Assembly: GCA_016946835.1 (NCBI GenBank)
Contig: JACVTC010000052.1
Location: 96,001 to 160,000 of the forward strand
DNA length: 64,000 bases
Origin: Neocallimastix lanati (nom. inval.)
Taxonomy: Eukaryota; Neocallimastigomycota; Neocallimastigomycetes; Neocallimastigales; Neocallimastigaceae
Direction: 5' to 3'
Below the pieces are notes generated by a model. It saw nothing but the letters and a program-made list of their open reading frames with translations, ran no database searches and had not been told where the DNA came from. This document shows, piece after piece, positions 1 to 9,684 of the stretch. The position numbers and the translations under genes are program-made. How positions within the stretch are numbered: the stretch's first letter is position 1; every line of letters starts with the position of its first letter.

Positions 1-190
1 TTGTCATCATCTTTTATATTCAATAATATATAAAAAAAATTAATAAATTAAATAAAAACAAAAATATAAATTATAAATAATATATATATTTTATTATAAA
101 TAATAGTATTACTATAGAGATATATATTAATATTTTTTTTTTTTTATATAATTATTAATTAATAATAAATTATTAATATATATCATCTTT

Positions 191-233
<43 letters not shown>

Positions 234-480
234 GAATTACAATACAATATTATTATTATTTTAAATGTTTCATTTTATATCGATTCCTTTTTTTTTTTTT
301 TTTGACTATCAATCAAAAATAGATAAAAAATAAATAAATAAATAATTTATAAAATAAATAAATAAATAAATAAAATAAAATTAAAATTAAAATTAAAATT
401 GTTTTTGAATAATTTATTAAGCTTTTTTTTTTTTTTTTTTTATTTTTTTTTTATTTTTTTATTGAATGGGCTTAATTTAA
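1..480. other. AT-rich noncoding DNA
   Basis: Homopolymer A/T runs (for example near 190-230 and 423-460) and AAAT-type short repeats. I see no coding signal or structured element here. Confidence 0.7.
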
Positions 481-489
481 TAGAATGAA

Positions 490-745
490 TGAATTTTTTG
501 GGAAACACGGTTATCACAGATATGAATAATATTGAATCAAGTACAGATTTTGATAGTAGTAATGAACTATATAATATCAATAATAATAAAAATAAAAAAT
601 AATACTGTTAATAATAGTAGAATTGGTGATAGTGAAAATGGAAATATTAATATTAGTGATAGTGAAAATAATAGTATTGTTACTCATAATGTACTGAATA
701 GTTCAATTGGTGAAAATCGTGGTAATTTCTTTCAGATAGACAATT
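490..745 (+). pseudogene. Asn/Ser-rich coding relic, copy 1
   Basis: The plus strand reads as a low-complexity Asn/Ser-rich peptide once one frameshift near 600 is allowed: first VITDMNNIESSTDF, then SENGNINISDSENNSIVT. The same peptide pattern, including the order ITN-NNVESSTDF followed by NRENRNINFSNSENKSIVT, is encoded on the minus strand at about 5230-5450. Shared protein sequence with different indels means both are diverged copies of one former gene. No ATG fits the whole frame. No function can be assigned. Confidence 0.6.
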
Positions 746-1170
746 CAAGATTTAAACTTTTATTTATTTTTATTTAGTTTTTCACACTCTTTGTTATATT
801 TATAAATTCTTAAGTTTTTAAAAAAATTGACAATTTTTTTCTTCTTTTTTACAATTAAAATATTAACGTCCATATAATAGAAAAATGTATATATAAAGTA
901 ATTTACTTTATAATAATAATAATAATAATAATAAGCTATTTATTATAACAATTAATAAGAATATAAGAAAATATAATATAAATAATACAACAAATATAAT
1001 TTATCATTTATCATTTTCATCATATTCAATAATTTTACAATAAAATATGAGACTCGATATATTTGTTTCTAAAAAATTAACAAATAGGAATTGAATAATA
1101 AAATAATAAATAAATAAATAAATAAATAAATAGTAAATAATAAATAATAATATATAAATAGGTATTTATT
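746..1170. other. AT-rich noncoding DNA
   Basis: Contains a short (AAT)n tract near 915-940 and an (AAAT)n tract near 1100-1130. No gene or RNA is apparent. Confidence 0.65.
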
Positions 1171-1342
1171 AAAAAATTGTTTAGCCTTTAAAAGATACTT
1201 TGATAGTTAATTCTTTTTGTATTTTATTTTATTTTATTATTATTATTATTATTTTTTTGACATTATTTCTTTTTTTTATTTTATTTTATTTTTAATTAAC
1301 TGTCAAAGCATCTTTTAAAGGCTAAACAATTTTTTTTTTAAT
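1170..1342. mobile_element. Foldback MITE-like element with 37-bp inverted repeats
   Basis: The left arm 1176-1212 begins ATTGTTTAGCCTTTAAAAGA. The right arm 1294-1330 is its reverse complement with two mismatches. About 80 bp of T/A-rich spacer lies between. The size and terminal inverted repeats fit a non-autonomous DNA transposon. AT-only flanks prevent calling a target-site duplication. Confidence 0.75.
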
Positions 1343-1501
1343 TAAAATTTAAGGAAAAATAAAAATAATAAAAAAAAAAGTTTTTTTTTTTTTTTTTATG
1401 GAAAACTTTAAAATAATAATAATAATTAATAATGATAAAAAGATAAAATATTGATCAGATAATATTGTTCTTATTATTATTAATTTTTTTTTTTTTTTTG
1501 T

Positions 1502-1636
1502 ATGGTAAATTCCTTAGAATAATTTTTCAATATACAGTAAATTCTTTAGAATAATTTTTTTTTTGTATGGTAAATTCCTAAGAATATTTTATATTTTATT
1601 TTGCCTTGGCAGATTTCATGGTAAATTCCTTAGAAT
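1502..1636. repeat. Four irregularly spaced copies of a 19-bp motif
   Basis: ATGGTAAATTCCTTAGAAT occurs at 1502, 1567 (one change) and 1618, with a more diverged copy at 1534. Spacers are AT-rich and of unequal length. This could be a decayed minisatellite or a cluster of binding sites. No gene lies within 5 kb to suggest a target. Confidence 0.7.
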
Positions 1637-1707
1637 GTAAAAAATATAAAAAAAAAAAAAAAAAAAAAAACATGTGAAAAAAAAATTTTTTTTTCTTAAA
1701 ATAAAAA

Positions 1708-2600
1708 ATTTATTTATGTCTTTAATTGATGATCTGGTTAATTTCTTTTTTTTTTTTCCTTTATTTTAAACACTTTAAGGCGGGGAAAGTGTATTTCGAA
1801 AAAATTTCGTTTCGGAAAGATGAATTTCGTAAAACTCACCTAAAAAATTTCATTTCGGAAAGATGAATTTCGTAAAACTCACCTAAAAAATTTCATTTTT
1901 CCCTAAAAATTTTAATAAATAGATAAATAAATAATAGAATGAATAAATAAAAAAATATTAATATTAATTAATTAAATAGATATTTTTTTATTTTTTTTTA
2001 TTTTTAAATTTATTGGATAAAAAAAAAATTTAACCAATAATTTTAGAATAATTTTTCTTTTCATAAATTATTGAATCAATAAATAGAAATAATAATTATT
2101 AATAATAATTAAATATTATTTTTTAATTTTAATAATTATATCTTTAATTATTATTCTATATATCTTTTAAATTATTGCATAATTAGTATTATTATATATA
2201 TATATATATAATTTATTATATATATTATTTTTATTTAAAAATTTTATTTTTAAATTTATTTATTTATTATAGTTTTATTTATTTAAATATTTATTTAGAT
2301 TATATATATTATTTATTTGTTTTATTATTAATTTATTTATTTATTAACTTTTTAAAAAAACTTTTCGAAATGAAACTTTTCCGAAATGAAATTTTTCGAA
2401 ATGCCTCACCCTCGATCTGGTAATTTCTCTTTTTTCTTTTTTCTTTTTTCTTTTTTTTTTTTTTAATACCTTAAAGGCAATACTAATATTCAAAAAAAAA
2501 TTTTATGTCTTTGATAGATGATCTGGTAATTTCTCTTTTTTCTTTTTTCTTTCTTTTTTTTTTCTTTTTTTTTAAATACCTTAAAGCAATACTAATATTC

Positions 2601-2604
<4 letters not shown>
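1708..2604. repeat. Three copies of a GATCTGG unit, interrupted by a foldback element
   Basis: A unit reading roughly ATGTCTTTGAT-GATCTGGTAATTTCTC, a pyrimidine run, then CCTTAAAGGCAATACTAAT occurs at about 1708-1782, 2413-2500 and 2503-2604. The first and second copies are separated by the foldback element at 1782-2412. The element therefore sits inside a tandem array, or it generated a long duplication of its target. Confidence 0.65.
1782..2412. mobile_element. Foldback element with terminal CGAAATG-type arrays, member 1
   Basis: The left end runs GGCGGGGAAAGTGTATTTCG and repeats TTTCATTTCGGAAAG blocks through 1890. The right end at about 2358-2412 is the inverse: TTTTCGAAATG, TTCCGAAATG, TTTTCGAAATG, then CCTCACC. 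The interior arms are AT-rich and are shared with the element at 2752-3836. No coding sequence is present, so it would be a non-autonomous element. Confidence 0.7.
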
Positions 2605-2632
<28 letters not shown>

Positions 2633-2751
2633 TTTTTAAATATTTTATTTTTTTTACATTAATATATGAAAATTCAATATAAATATATTTATGAACATTA
2701 ATATATTGAATTTCTACATAAATTTATTCATGAATAGTATTGGATTGATGG

Positions 2752-3836
2752 TGAAACATTTGGAGAATTTCATTTCGGAAAGTTGCATTTTGTAAATTTT
2801 TTTTTAAAAAGTTAATAAATAAATAAATTAATAATAAAACATATAAATAATCTATATAATTAAAATAAATATCTAAATAAATAAATAATAAATAAATAAA
2901 ACTATAATAAATAAATAAATTTAAAAAATTAAAAAATGAAATATTTTATCACACTTTTTTTAAACACTTTATATAATTAATAATAATTTTATATATATAT
3001 AAATATAATTATTAAAAAAAATTTTATATATATATAAATATAATTATTAAAAAAAATTTTATATATATATATATAAATATAATTATTAAAATTAAAAAAT
3101 AAAATTTAAGTAATTAATTGATCATTTTACACCTTTTAAATTCTTGCGCAGTATTTTATAAAATTTTAATCTTTGATAAAAATATATTATTGTTTAATAA
3201 ATATCAATAAATATTTTTAATAAAAAAGAGATATTTATAAATATTCTAGTTAAAAAAAAAAAAAAGTTATTTTAATATTTAGTTATATAAAAACCTTCTT
3301 AAAATTATTTCATTTTTTTAATATTTAGTTATATAAAAACCCTTCTTAAAATTATTTCATTTTTTTAATATTTAAATTTAAATATTTAAAATTTTTATTT
3401 TTCAAATAATAAATAATTAATATTTATTATTATTAAAATTTATTATTATTGTAATTTATTATTATTATAATTATTATTTTTATAAATTGATTATTCAATA
3501 ATTTATGAAAAGAAAAATAATTCTAAAATTATTAATATCTTTTTTCTTATCCAATAAATAAAAATATAATAAAAAATAAAAAAAAAAAAAAACTCTTTAA
3601 ATATTTATTATTTATAATTTTTTATTTTCTTAAATATTAAAACAAATTTATTATTTATAAAAATTTTTTTTTTTATTTTCTTAAATATTATAACAATTTT
3701 TTTTAGTTTTTTTTTTATTGTATTATCTATTTATTAAAATTTTTCGAAATTCACCTTTGCGAAATGCAACTTTTCGAAAAAAAAATTTTTTTTTTTACGA
3801 ATTTTCAGAAATGAAATTTTTAGAACTGCACTTTCC
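2752..3836. mobile_element. Foldback element with terminal CGAAATG-type arrays, member 2
   Basis: The left end (about 2758-2800) has TTTCATTTCGGAAAGTTGC. The right end (about 3739-3836) has TTTGCGAAATGCAAC and TTTTCGAAA motifs and closes in ACTTTCCCCAT. The AAAAGTTAATAAATAAATAA segment after the left end is the reverse complement of the matching segment in the right arm of the 1782-2412 element. The CATAAATTATTGAA segment inside both is also inverted. The interior contains internal duplications (about 2975-3090 and 3280-3365) but no gene. Confidence 0.65.
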
Positions 3837-3961
3837 CCATAGTAATGGTTAAAAGGTAAAATTTAATCTAATCTTCTAAACTTTAGAATACATAATATAT
3901 TAAATACTAAATTAAAAAAAAAATATTTGAATATAAAACAAATATAAATAATTATAGAAAA

Positions 3962-4405
3962 AAAAAAAATAAACATTATTGGAATTAATTATATATATAT
4001 ATTTAAAAATAATAAAATTTTAAAAAGTAAATTATGAAACTGTTTTTTGTTATTGTCGAGGCTCTCCAATTATCAAATAATTATGGTAACCTTTATTAAT
4101 TAAAAGAGCAATAAAGAAAAAATTTCATTTATTTTAAAAGTTTTATTTTTATTTTATTTTTTTTATTTTTTATTTTTTATTTTTTTAAAAAACATAATTT
4201 CTTAATATATTATTCCTCTATATACATATACATAAATATATAAAAATTCAAGGTGTAAGTAATTAATTTGTTCTTCAATTTTATCCTAGTGGTTGATACT
4301 CGGGATTAACACACACATAAGGTTTCTGGATTGACCGTTGTAACTACCTTCTGAATTGACATGGGACAAATTTTCATTCATCTATCCTGGGCGTTTCTCC
4401 ATATA
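3962..4405. repeat. Dispersed repeat, copy A (SINE-like)
   Basis: Shares two well-conserved blocks with 7262-7795: a 5' block around GTCGAGGCTCTCCAATTATC (4056) and a 3' block around GGTTTCTGGATTGACC (4321). A third copy of the 3' block is at 20432-20625. The TATCCTAGTGG at 4282 matches a pol III A box at 10 of 11 positions, and a weak B-box-like GATTGACC lies 47 bp downstream. A tRNA-derived SINE is possible but not shown. Confidence 0.6.
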
Positions 4406-4419
4406 AATGCAAGTTATAC

Positions 4420-4640
4420 CTGGTATTGATGAGGATCTTTGTGGGATGCAAAAAAATCTGATTGAAAAGTTTAGAAAAATATGAGGCAGATAGTGAAGTT
4501 GAAGAACTGGATAGGAAAGCTATTCTGAAGTTGGTAAAAAAGATCATTTAAGATTGTTCGGATATATCTTAGATTGGTCAAAAGGATCAAACTTAACCTA
4601 CAGCGCCCCAGATTACAGATACAACATGATCATTTTCTAT
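4420..4640 (+). pseudogene. Coding relic shared with 21390-21610
   Basis: Broken plus-strand frames read LIEKxEKYEADSEVEELDRKA and then a C-terminal part resembling SDISWVGQKD in the second copy. The copy at 21390-21610 has the same sequence with different stops and indels. Both are dead. The G+C is clearly above the surroundings. I do not recognise the family; it lies near transposon relics in both places. Confidence 0.55.
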
Positions 4641-4775
4641 GATTTCAGTGCTGATAAATCTAGAGAGGGGTATTAGTCATTACTCCTTTCGTGATTGAAA
4701 ATTACTCTCATTTATAATTAATAATTAGCTTTGTCAACCAGGAAGGTTTTCTATGATTAGAAAGTTTTTTCAAAC

Positions 4776-5177
4776 CTAATACAATAATTTCAACCAAATC
4801 CAGTACCACAAGCAGACGAACCAGTTTTCTTCTTCGTTAATAAATATTTTTTCGTGCTTTCTAGCTCTGTCTTTTTTGTCCTTCCAATCTCTTTCAAAAT
4901 TTTCCCTATCTTCCTTTCTGGTTTTTTGTACTTCCTTCAAACATTGTAGAGTTATGTTCATTTTGTTATTCATAGTTTCTTCCACTTTTTCAATGTTGTT
5001 ATGCATCTTCTCGATATTATTGAACAATTTTTTATCTTCCTTTCTAGCCTTTTCCAATTTTTTATAGATTAGAGACTGCTCATTTTCTAAATTTGATAGG
5101 TCACATTGTAACTTCTTTACTTCAGCTTCCTTCTTGTTAAGAACACCAAGAAGGAAGTTATATAAACGGTACCAACA
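4776..5177 (-). pseudogene. Coiled-coil protein fragment
   Basis: The minus strand is open for about 133 codons from 5177 to the stop at 4776. It is strongly charged and heptad-like, with NKKEAEVKKLQCDLSNLENE near the start and KEVQKTRKEDRENFERDWKD later. It ends in NEEENWFVCLWYWIW. No convincing ATG exists, since the frame meets a TGA just upstream at about 5180. The tail NEEENWFNHLWNWIW recurs on the minus strand at about 21770-21830, so this is the 3' part of a repeated gene. No function is assigned. Confidence 0.5.
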
Positions 5178-5493
5178 TCATATATATATTTATACACTCA
5201 TTATTCAGAAAATTACTAATATTAACACAATTATGTCCTCTTAATTTATTCACTACATCATTAGTTACAATACTTTTATTTTCACTATTACTAAAATTAA
5301 TATTCCTATTTTCTCTATTACTAAAACTGTTAATATTAACAATATTATTTTTATTGTTATTATTATTAATATTACATACTTCGTGACTACTATAAAAATC
5401 TGTACTTGATTCAACATTATTTATATTTGTGATAACAGTGTTTACATTACTATTAAATATTGGACAATATTTGGTAATTATAAAAAATTTCAA
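5178..5493 (-). pseudogene. Asn/Ser-rich coding relic, copy 2
   Basis: The minus strand encodes an Asn-rich peptide (NNVESSTDFYSSHEVCNI, then SNSENKSIVTNDVVN) that matches the plus-strand relic at 490-745. It runs directly towards the coiled-coil fragment at 4776-5177 on the same strand, separated by a stop. The two may therefore be the N- and C-terminal halves of one former gene. Confidence 0.5.
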
Positions 5494-5499
5494 AATCCT

Positions 5500-5813
5500 T
5501 AATATATTTCATTTGAAATTCACTGAAAAAAAATCATTCAGAAAACTAACGCTCCAATCGAGGATTACTACTTTTTCAATATCAACAAGAACATCGTTCT
5601 CGACAGTCATCTTCAATCATATTGGCGGCTTTGGAAGCATCGAATCTTTATCTATATCTGGCACGAAGTACCCACAAGAAACCAATGTTAATTTCAGGAT
5701 ACTTAAAATTAACCTTTAGGTACTCTCTAGTTTTCTCAAATTTATTTTGTTATAAGTCTTAAACTTGATTGATTTACCTGCTATATCTCTATCCAGTAAA
5801 AGTTTACAATTGC

Positions 5814-5862
<49 letters not shown>

Positions 5863-6310
5863 ATGGTAATTTATCTAATTTGTCTACAAAAATCTTACTT
5901 TCTTTATTCCATGCTTGACGTTTACAATGTCATATATCTGTATAAATAAGAGATAATACAATTCGATTTTTTTTTTTTTTTCATTTTTTAAAAGACCTTA
6001 CTTGAGCAGTCGAACATTTCGCCTAAAGATAAGGAATGCTAAGTTCTTTAGAAACACAATAAAAAGAGATGTAAAGCTATTCTTATTAAATCATTCAATC
6101 TAGTATAATCCTGAATTAACTAGTGTCTGTGTACTTTTCGTTCTTTCTTTATTTGATTCCAAGTAGAGGTACATAATACGAAACTTGTCTAATTACTATA
6201 ACAGAAAATAACATTCCTTTATATGTGAGAGGAATATGAGGATTTTTAAGAAATTCTTTAATGGAAAAATCTCTGTATGATCCCTTCTTTTCAGAAAATA
6301 TTTGAAGATT
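5500..6310 (-). pseudogene. Non-LTR (LINE) reverse transcriptase, C-terminal relic
   Basis: Read in three minus-strand frames, the region gives STQTLVNSGLY, KELSIPYL-AKCSTAQVRS and then FLWVLRARYR with DDCRERCSC. This order matches the post-catalytic region of LINE reverse transcriptases: a conserved Q..N.G..W segment, a short IPPL-AKC segment, and a terminal Cys/His zinc-knuckle. The plus-strand fragment at 48845-49200 has the matching TQKLINKGLRW and IPPLSAKCALSQVKC. Many stops and frameshifts and a 45-T run at about 5817-5861 show it is dead. Confidence 0.65.
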
Positions 6311-6350
6311 GTTTTAAAAAATTTTTATATTAAATATATTAAATATGTAA

Positions 6351-6602
6351 ATAAAATATTCTTTAAAAAATAAAATATTCTTTAAAAAATAAAATATTCT
6401 TTAAAAATAAAATATTCTTTAAAAATAAAATATTCTTTAAAAATAAAATATTCTTTAAAAATAAAATATTCTTTAAAAATAAAATATTCTTTAAAAATAA
6501 AATATTCTTTAAAAATAAAATATTCTTTAAAAATAAAATATTCTTTAAAAATAAAATATTCTTTAAAAATAAAATATTCTTTAAAAATAAAATATTCTTA
6601 AA
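6351..6602. repeat. 18-bp minisatellite, about 14 copies
   Basis: Head-to-tail repeats of AAAATATTCTTTAAAAAT. The first two or three copies have one extra A and the rest are nearly identical, which implies recent homogenisation. It lies just 5' (on the minus strand) of the LINE relic. Confidence 0.95.
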
Positions 6603-7261
6603 AAATAAGTATTTAAATAAAAGATTTAGAAAAAAAAATTTTTTTTTAAATCTTCATATTTATTATTTTTAAAAAATATTTTATTTATATATTTAATTTA
6701 AAGATTTTATAAAATTTTTTATTTTAATATTAATAAAAAAGATTAATATTTTTCAAGAATTTTTTTTTCTACTTTTAAGAATATTTAAATAATATATATA
6801 TATATAATGAAAATTACAAAAATATTTTATTCTTTTAAATAATACTTTTTTTTAATAATATTTTATTTATTAATAATATTTTATTTATATATATAAAACT
6901 TTCAATTTTTTATTAATATAAGAATATATAAAGAATAATCTTTATATAATTTTAAGATATATAAACCTTTTTAATTTTTAAATATTTTTTATTGATTTCA
7001 AGAATACTTTATTTTATTTTATTTTATTTATTTTTTTTTTAAAAATAAATATAAAAAAGATAGTAATAATAAAAAAAAAAATAAAATAAAAACTTCAACC
7101 CTAATTTTTACATTATTTATCAGAAATTTATTTATTAATTTAATTACTTTTATATTTATTAAAAATTTAATAGACCGAAATGCGACTTTGCGAAATTAAT
7201 TATATATATATATTATTGCATAAAAATTAGTATTATTTTAATACATATATAAATTTTTAAA
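6603..7261. other. AT-rich noncoding DNA
   Basis: Mostly A/T tracts. A short fragment at 7170-7195 (ACCGAAATGCGACTTTGCGA) resembles the terminal motifs of the foldback elements at 1782 and 2752 and may be a truncated end. Nothing else is seen. Confidence 0.6.
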
Positions 7262-7800
7262 GAAAAAAAAATTAACATTATTGAAATTAATTATATATAT
7301 ATATAACAATAAAAATAAATAATAAAAAATAAATTATGATTAAATTGTTCTTGGTATTGTCGAAACTCTCCAATTTTCAAACAATCATTGTAACCTTTAT
7401 TAATTAAAAAAATCAGATAATATCTAAATACACAGGTCATGTGATTTTTGTTTTGTGTAGTCGATTCAATTGAACACAATATTTTAGCATTAAAAATTTT
7501 TATATTTTAAAAGTTCTATTTTTTTTTTTTTTTTTTAAAAAAAACATAATATCTTAATACATTATTTCTCTAAATACATATACATAAATATATAAAAATT
7601 CAAGGTGTAAGGAATTAATTTTTCCTTAAATTTTATCGTAGTAATTAGTACTCGGGACTCATACATACATACAAGGTTTCTGGATTGACTCTTGTGACTA
7701 CTTTATGAATTTATATTGTACTATTTTTTCATCCATCTATCCAGGGTGTTTTTTGCTCGCTATGGTATATATTCCTATTACTAGACTCTATAATATATAT
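7262..7800. repeat. Dispersed repeat, copy B (SINE-like)
   Basis: Parallels copy A from AACATTATTGAAATTAATTA (7275) through GTCGAAACTCTCCAATTTTC (7357) to GGTTTCTGGATTGAC (7675) and ATCTATCCAGGGTGTTTT. The 3' edge TATTACTAGACTCTATA matches copy C at about 20606. It lies upstream of the first NBD-only Hsp70 relic, whose 3' end faces it. Confidence 0.65.
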
Positions 7801-8220
7801 AATTGCTAATTATTAATGTAGAGAGCACTTGATCTGTGAAAGGATTACTGTAGTTATTTATTCTTCTTTTGATGATGGTTCAAAAGATCACTGAAAAGAA
7901 GGTCTTCGTATAAATCGCCTTATAAAAAGCATTAATTTTATTTAATAATAAATAAATAAATTTTTAATTTTTTTTTTTTTTTTTTTTTTTAAACATCTTA
8001 AAATCAGAGGATGTCTTCATTTTTTAACATTTTTTTTTAAAAAATATATATATATGTATAATTATCATTAACAATGATATTTTCGGTATTCTTTATTTTA
8101 ATTTGTGTATTTTTGCCTTTAATAGAAATAATTCTTATTTCTTTAGAAATTTCTATACTTAAAAGAATGGAGTTCATGTTAAATTATACTATATTTAATG
8201 GATATAATCTATTTCTATTC
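7801..8220. other. Intergenic DNA with weak coding relics
   Basis: 7817-7930 has higher G+C and looks like degraded coding DNA, but no frame is recognisable. 7950-8060 is T- and AT-rich. A plus-strand frame at 8074-8313 is hydrophobic, but it overlaps the Hsp70 relic on the other strand and is probably chance. Confidence 0.5.
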
Positions 8221-9395
8221 CTAAAGGTTAGCAGAAAGAATTGTTGCTCCAGTAACTATTACTTCATTAGAAGGAATGTTTTTATGTATTTTTATTCCAT
8301 CAAAATATTCTGAAATCATAGAATGAATTTTTTGGATAGTTGCAGAACCTTCAAGTAATATTACTTCATGAATATCTGATTTAGACAAGCCAGAATCATT
8401 AATTACTTTTTCAATTAAATCTATGATTTTATTAAATAAATCCATATTCAATTTTTCGAATTGTATTCTTGTAATACTAGAATTGAAATCAATTCCATTA
8501 TATAGACAAAACACTTCTATTGCTACACTCATGCTAGAAGATAGTACACGCCTCACACGTTCAGAATGTGTTTTTAAACGACGTCTTGCTTTTGAATTTG
8601 TGGTAAGATCAATTTTAAATTTTTCTTGAAATTCATTTACAAAATAATCTACTAATCGATTATCAAAATCTTCATGACTAAGATGAGTATATTCTGAAGT
8701 GGCCTTAATTTCAAATTTTTTATCTTTTATAGACAAAAGAGAAACATTAAATAGATCTTCAAGATTTATAACTATTATATTTTTATTATCATTTGGTTCT
8801 AATTTATCAAAACCATAAGCAATAGCAGCTGCAGTAGGTTCATTCACAATACGTAAAATATTTAAACCTGCAATTTTACCGGCTATCTTAGTAGCTTCAC
8901 ATTGTGCGTAGTTGAAGTAGGCAGGCACTGTGATAACAGCATTCGTTACTTTTTCACCTATATAATCTTCAGCAATTTCTTTCATATATAATAATATCTT
9001 AGCTGATATTTCTTCAGGACTAAAATCTTTAATTTCATTGTCATATTTTACTTGAATATATGGTTTTCCGTTATTTTTTTCAATTACCTTAAAAGGCCAG
9101 TGTTTTATATCAGATTGAAGTACTTCATCCATAAAATCTTTACCCATCATGCGGTTAACACTAAAAATAGTATTTTCAGGATAAATATTAGCATTATCTA
9201 TAGCTTCTTCACCAACAAGTAGTTTATTAGTAAAACTAACACAAGAAGGTATTGTACAATTTCCATAATCATTTGGAATGATTTCTACATGATCATTTTC
9301 CCAAATTCCTACACTAGAATATGTAGTTCCTAAATCAATACCTATAGTACAACCTTCTTCATTTATATTAAAAGAATAATCTTTTGAATATTTAT
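8221..9395 (-). pseudogene. NBD-only divergent Hsp70 relative, copy 1
   Basis: The minus frame is open from a [20 protein letters not shown] start region (about 9395) to TAG at 8221, but no ATG precedes the nucleotide-binding domain in frame. The first in-frame Met is at 9150, after about 80 residues of Hsp70 homology. Phosphate-1 motif [12 protein letters not shown] is intact. The phosphate-2 loop, DLGGGTFDV in true Hsp70s, reads NLEDLFNVS, and the adenosine motif VGGSCRIP reads LEGSATIQ. It stops at the end of the NBD (GATILSANL), with no linker, substrate-binding domain or lid. The copy at 21838-23030 shares these losses, so they predate the duplication. ATP hydrolysis is unlikely. It may be a pseudogene or a neofunctionalised fragment. 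Confidence 0.75.
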
Positions 9396-9684
9396 AGTTT
9401 TTTTTTTTTTTAAATTATTTAAAAAAAAAATATATTTATATATTTTAATATATTATAATATAATTTAATAAAATGTTATTTTTTATTAAATATTTTATAA
9501 ATTTAAAAATTATTTAAATAACATATCTAAATTGCTAAATAGTTTTATATAAAATTAATATAGTATATAATTTATAATAATATTACAAAAAAAAAAAAAA
9601 AAAGAAAAAATTAAAAATTTTAAATTTATATTATTATTATTATTATATTATATTTTAATTTATTTTATTTTGTTTATTATTGTT
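9396..9684. other. AT-rich spacer between Hsp70 copies
   Basis: Poly-A/T with a short (ATT)n tract at about 9631. It is homologous to 23045-23371 between the equivalent genes of the second cassette (shared TTATTTTTTATTAAATATTT). Confidence 0.7.

Noticed and set aside
1502-1636. CRISPR-like array of 19-bp repeats
   Set aside because: Eukaryotic context, unequal AT-rich spacers, only four diverged copies and no cas genes.
8074-8313. 79-codon hydrophobic plus-strand frame
   Set aside because: Overlaps the Hsp70 relic on the other strand and consists mainly of T-rich DNA.
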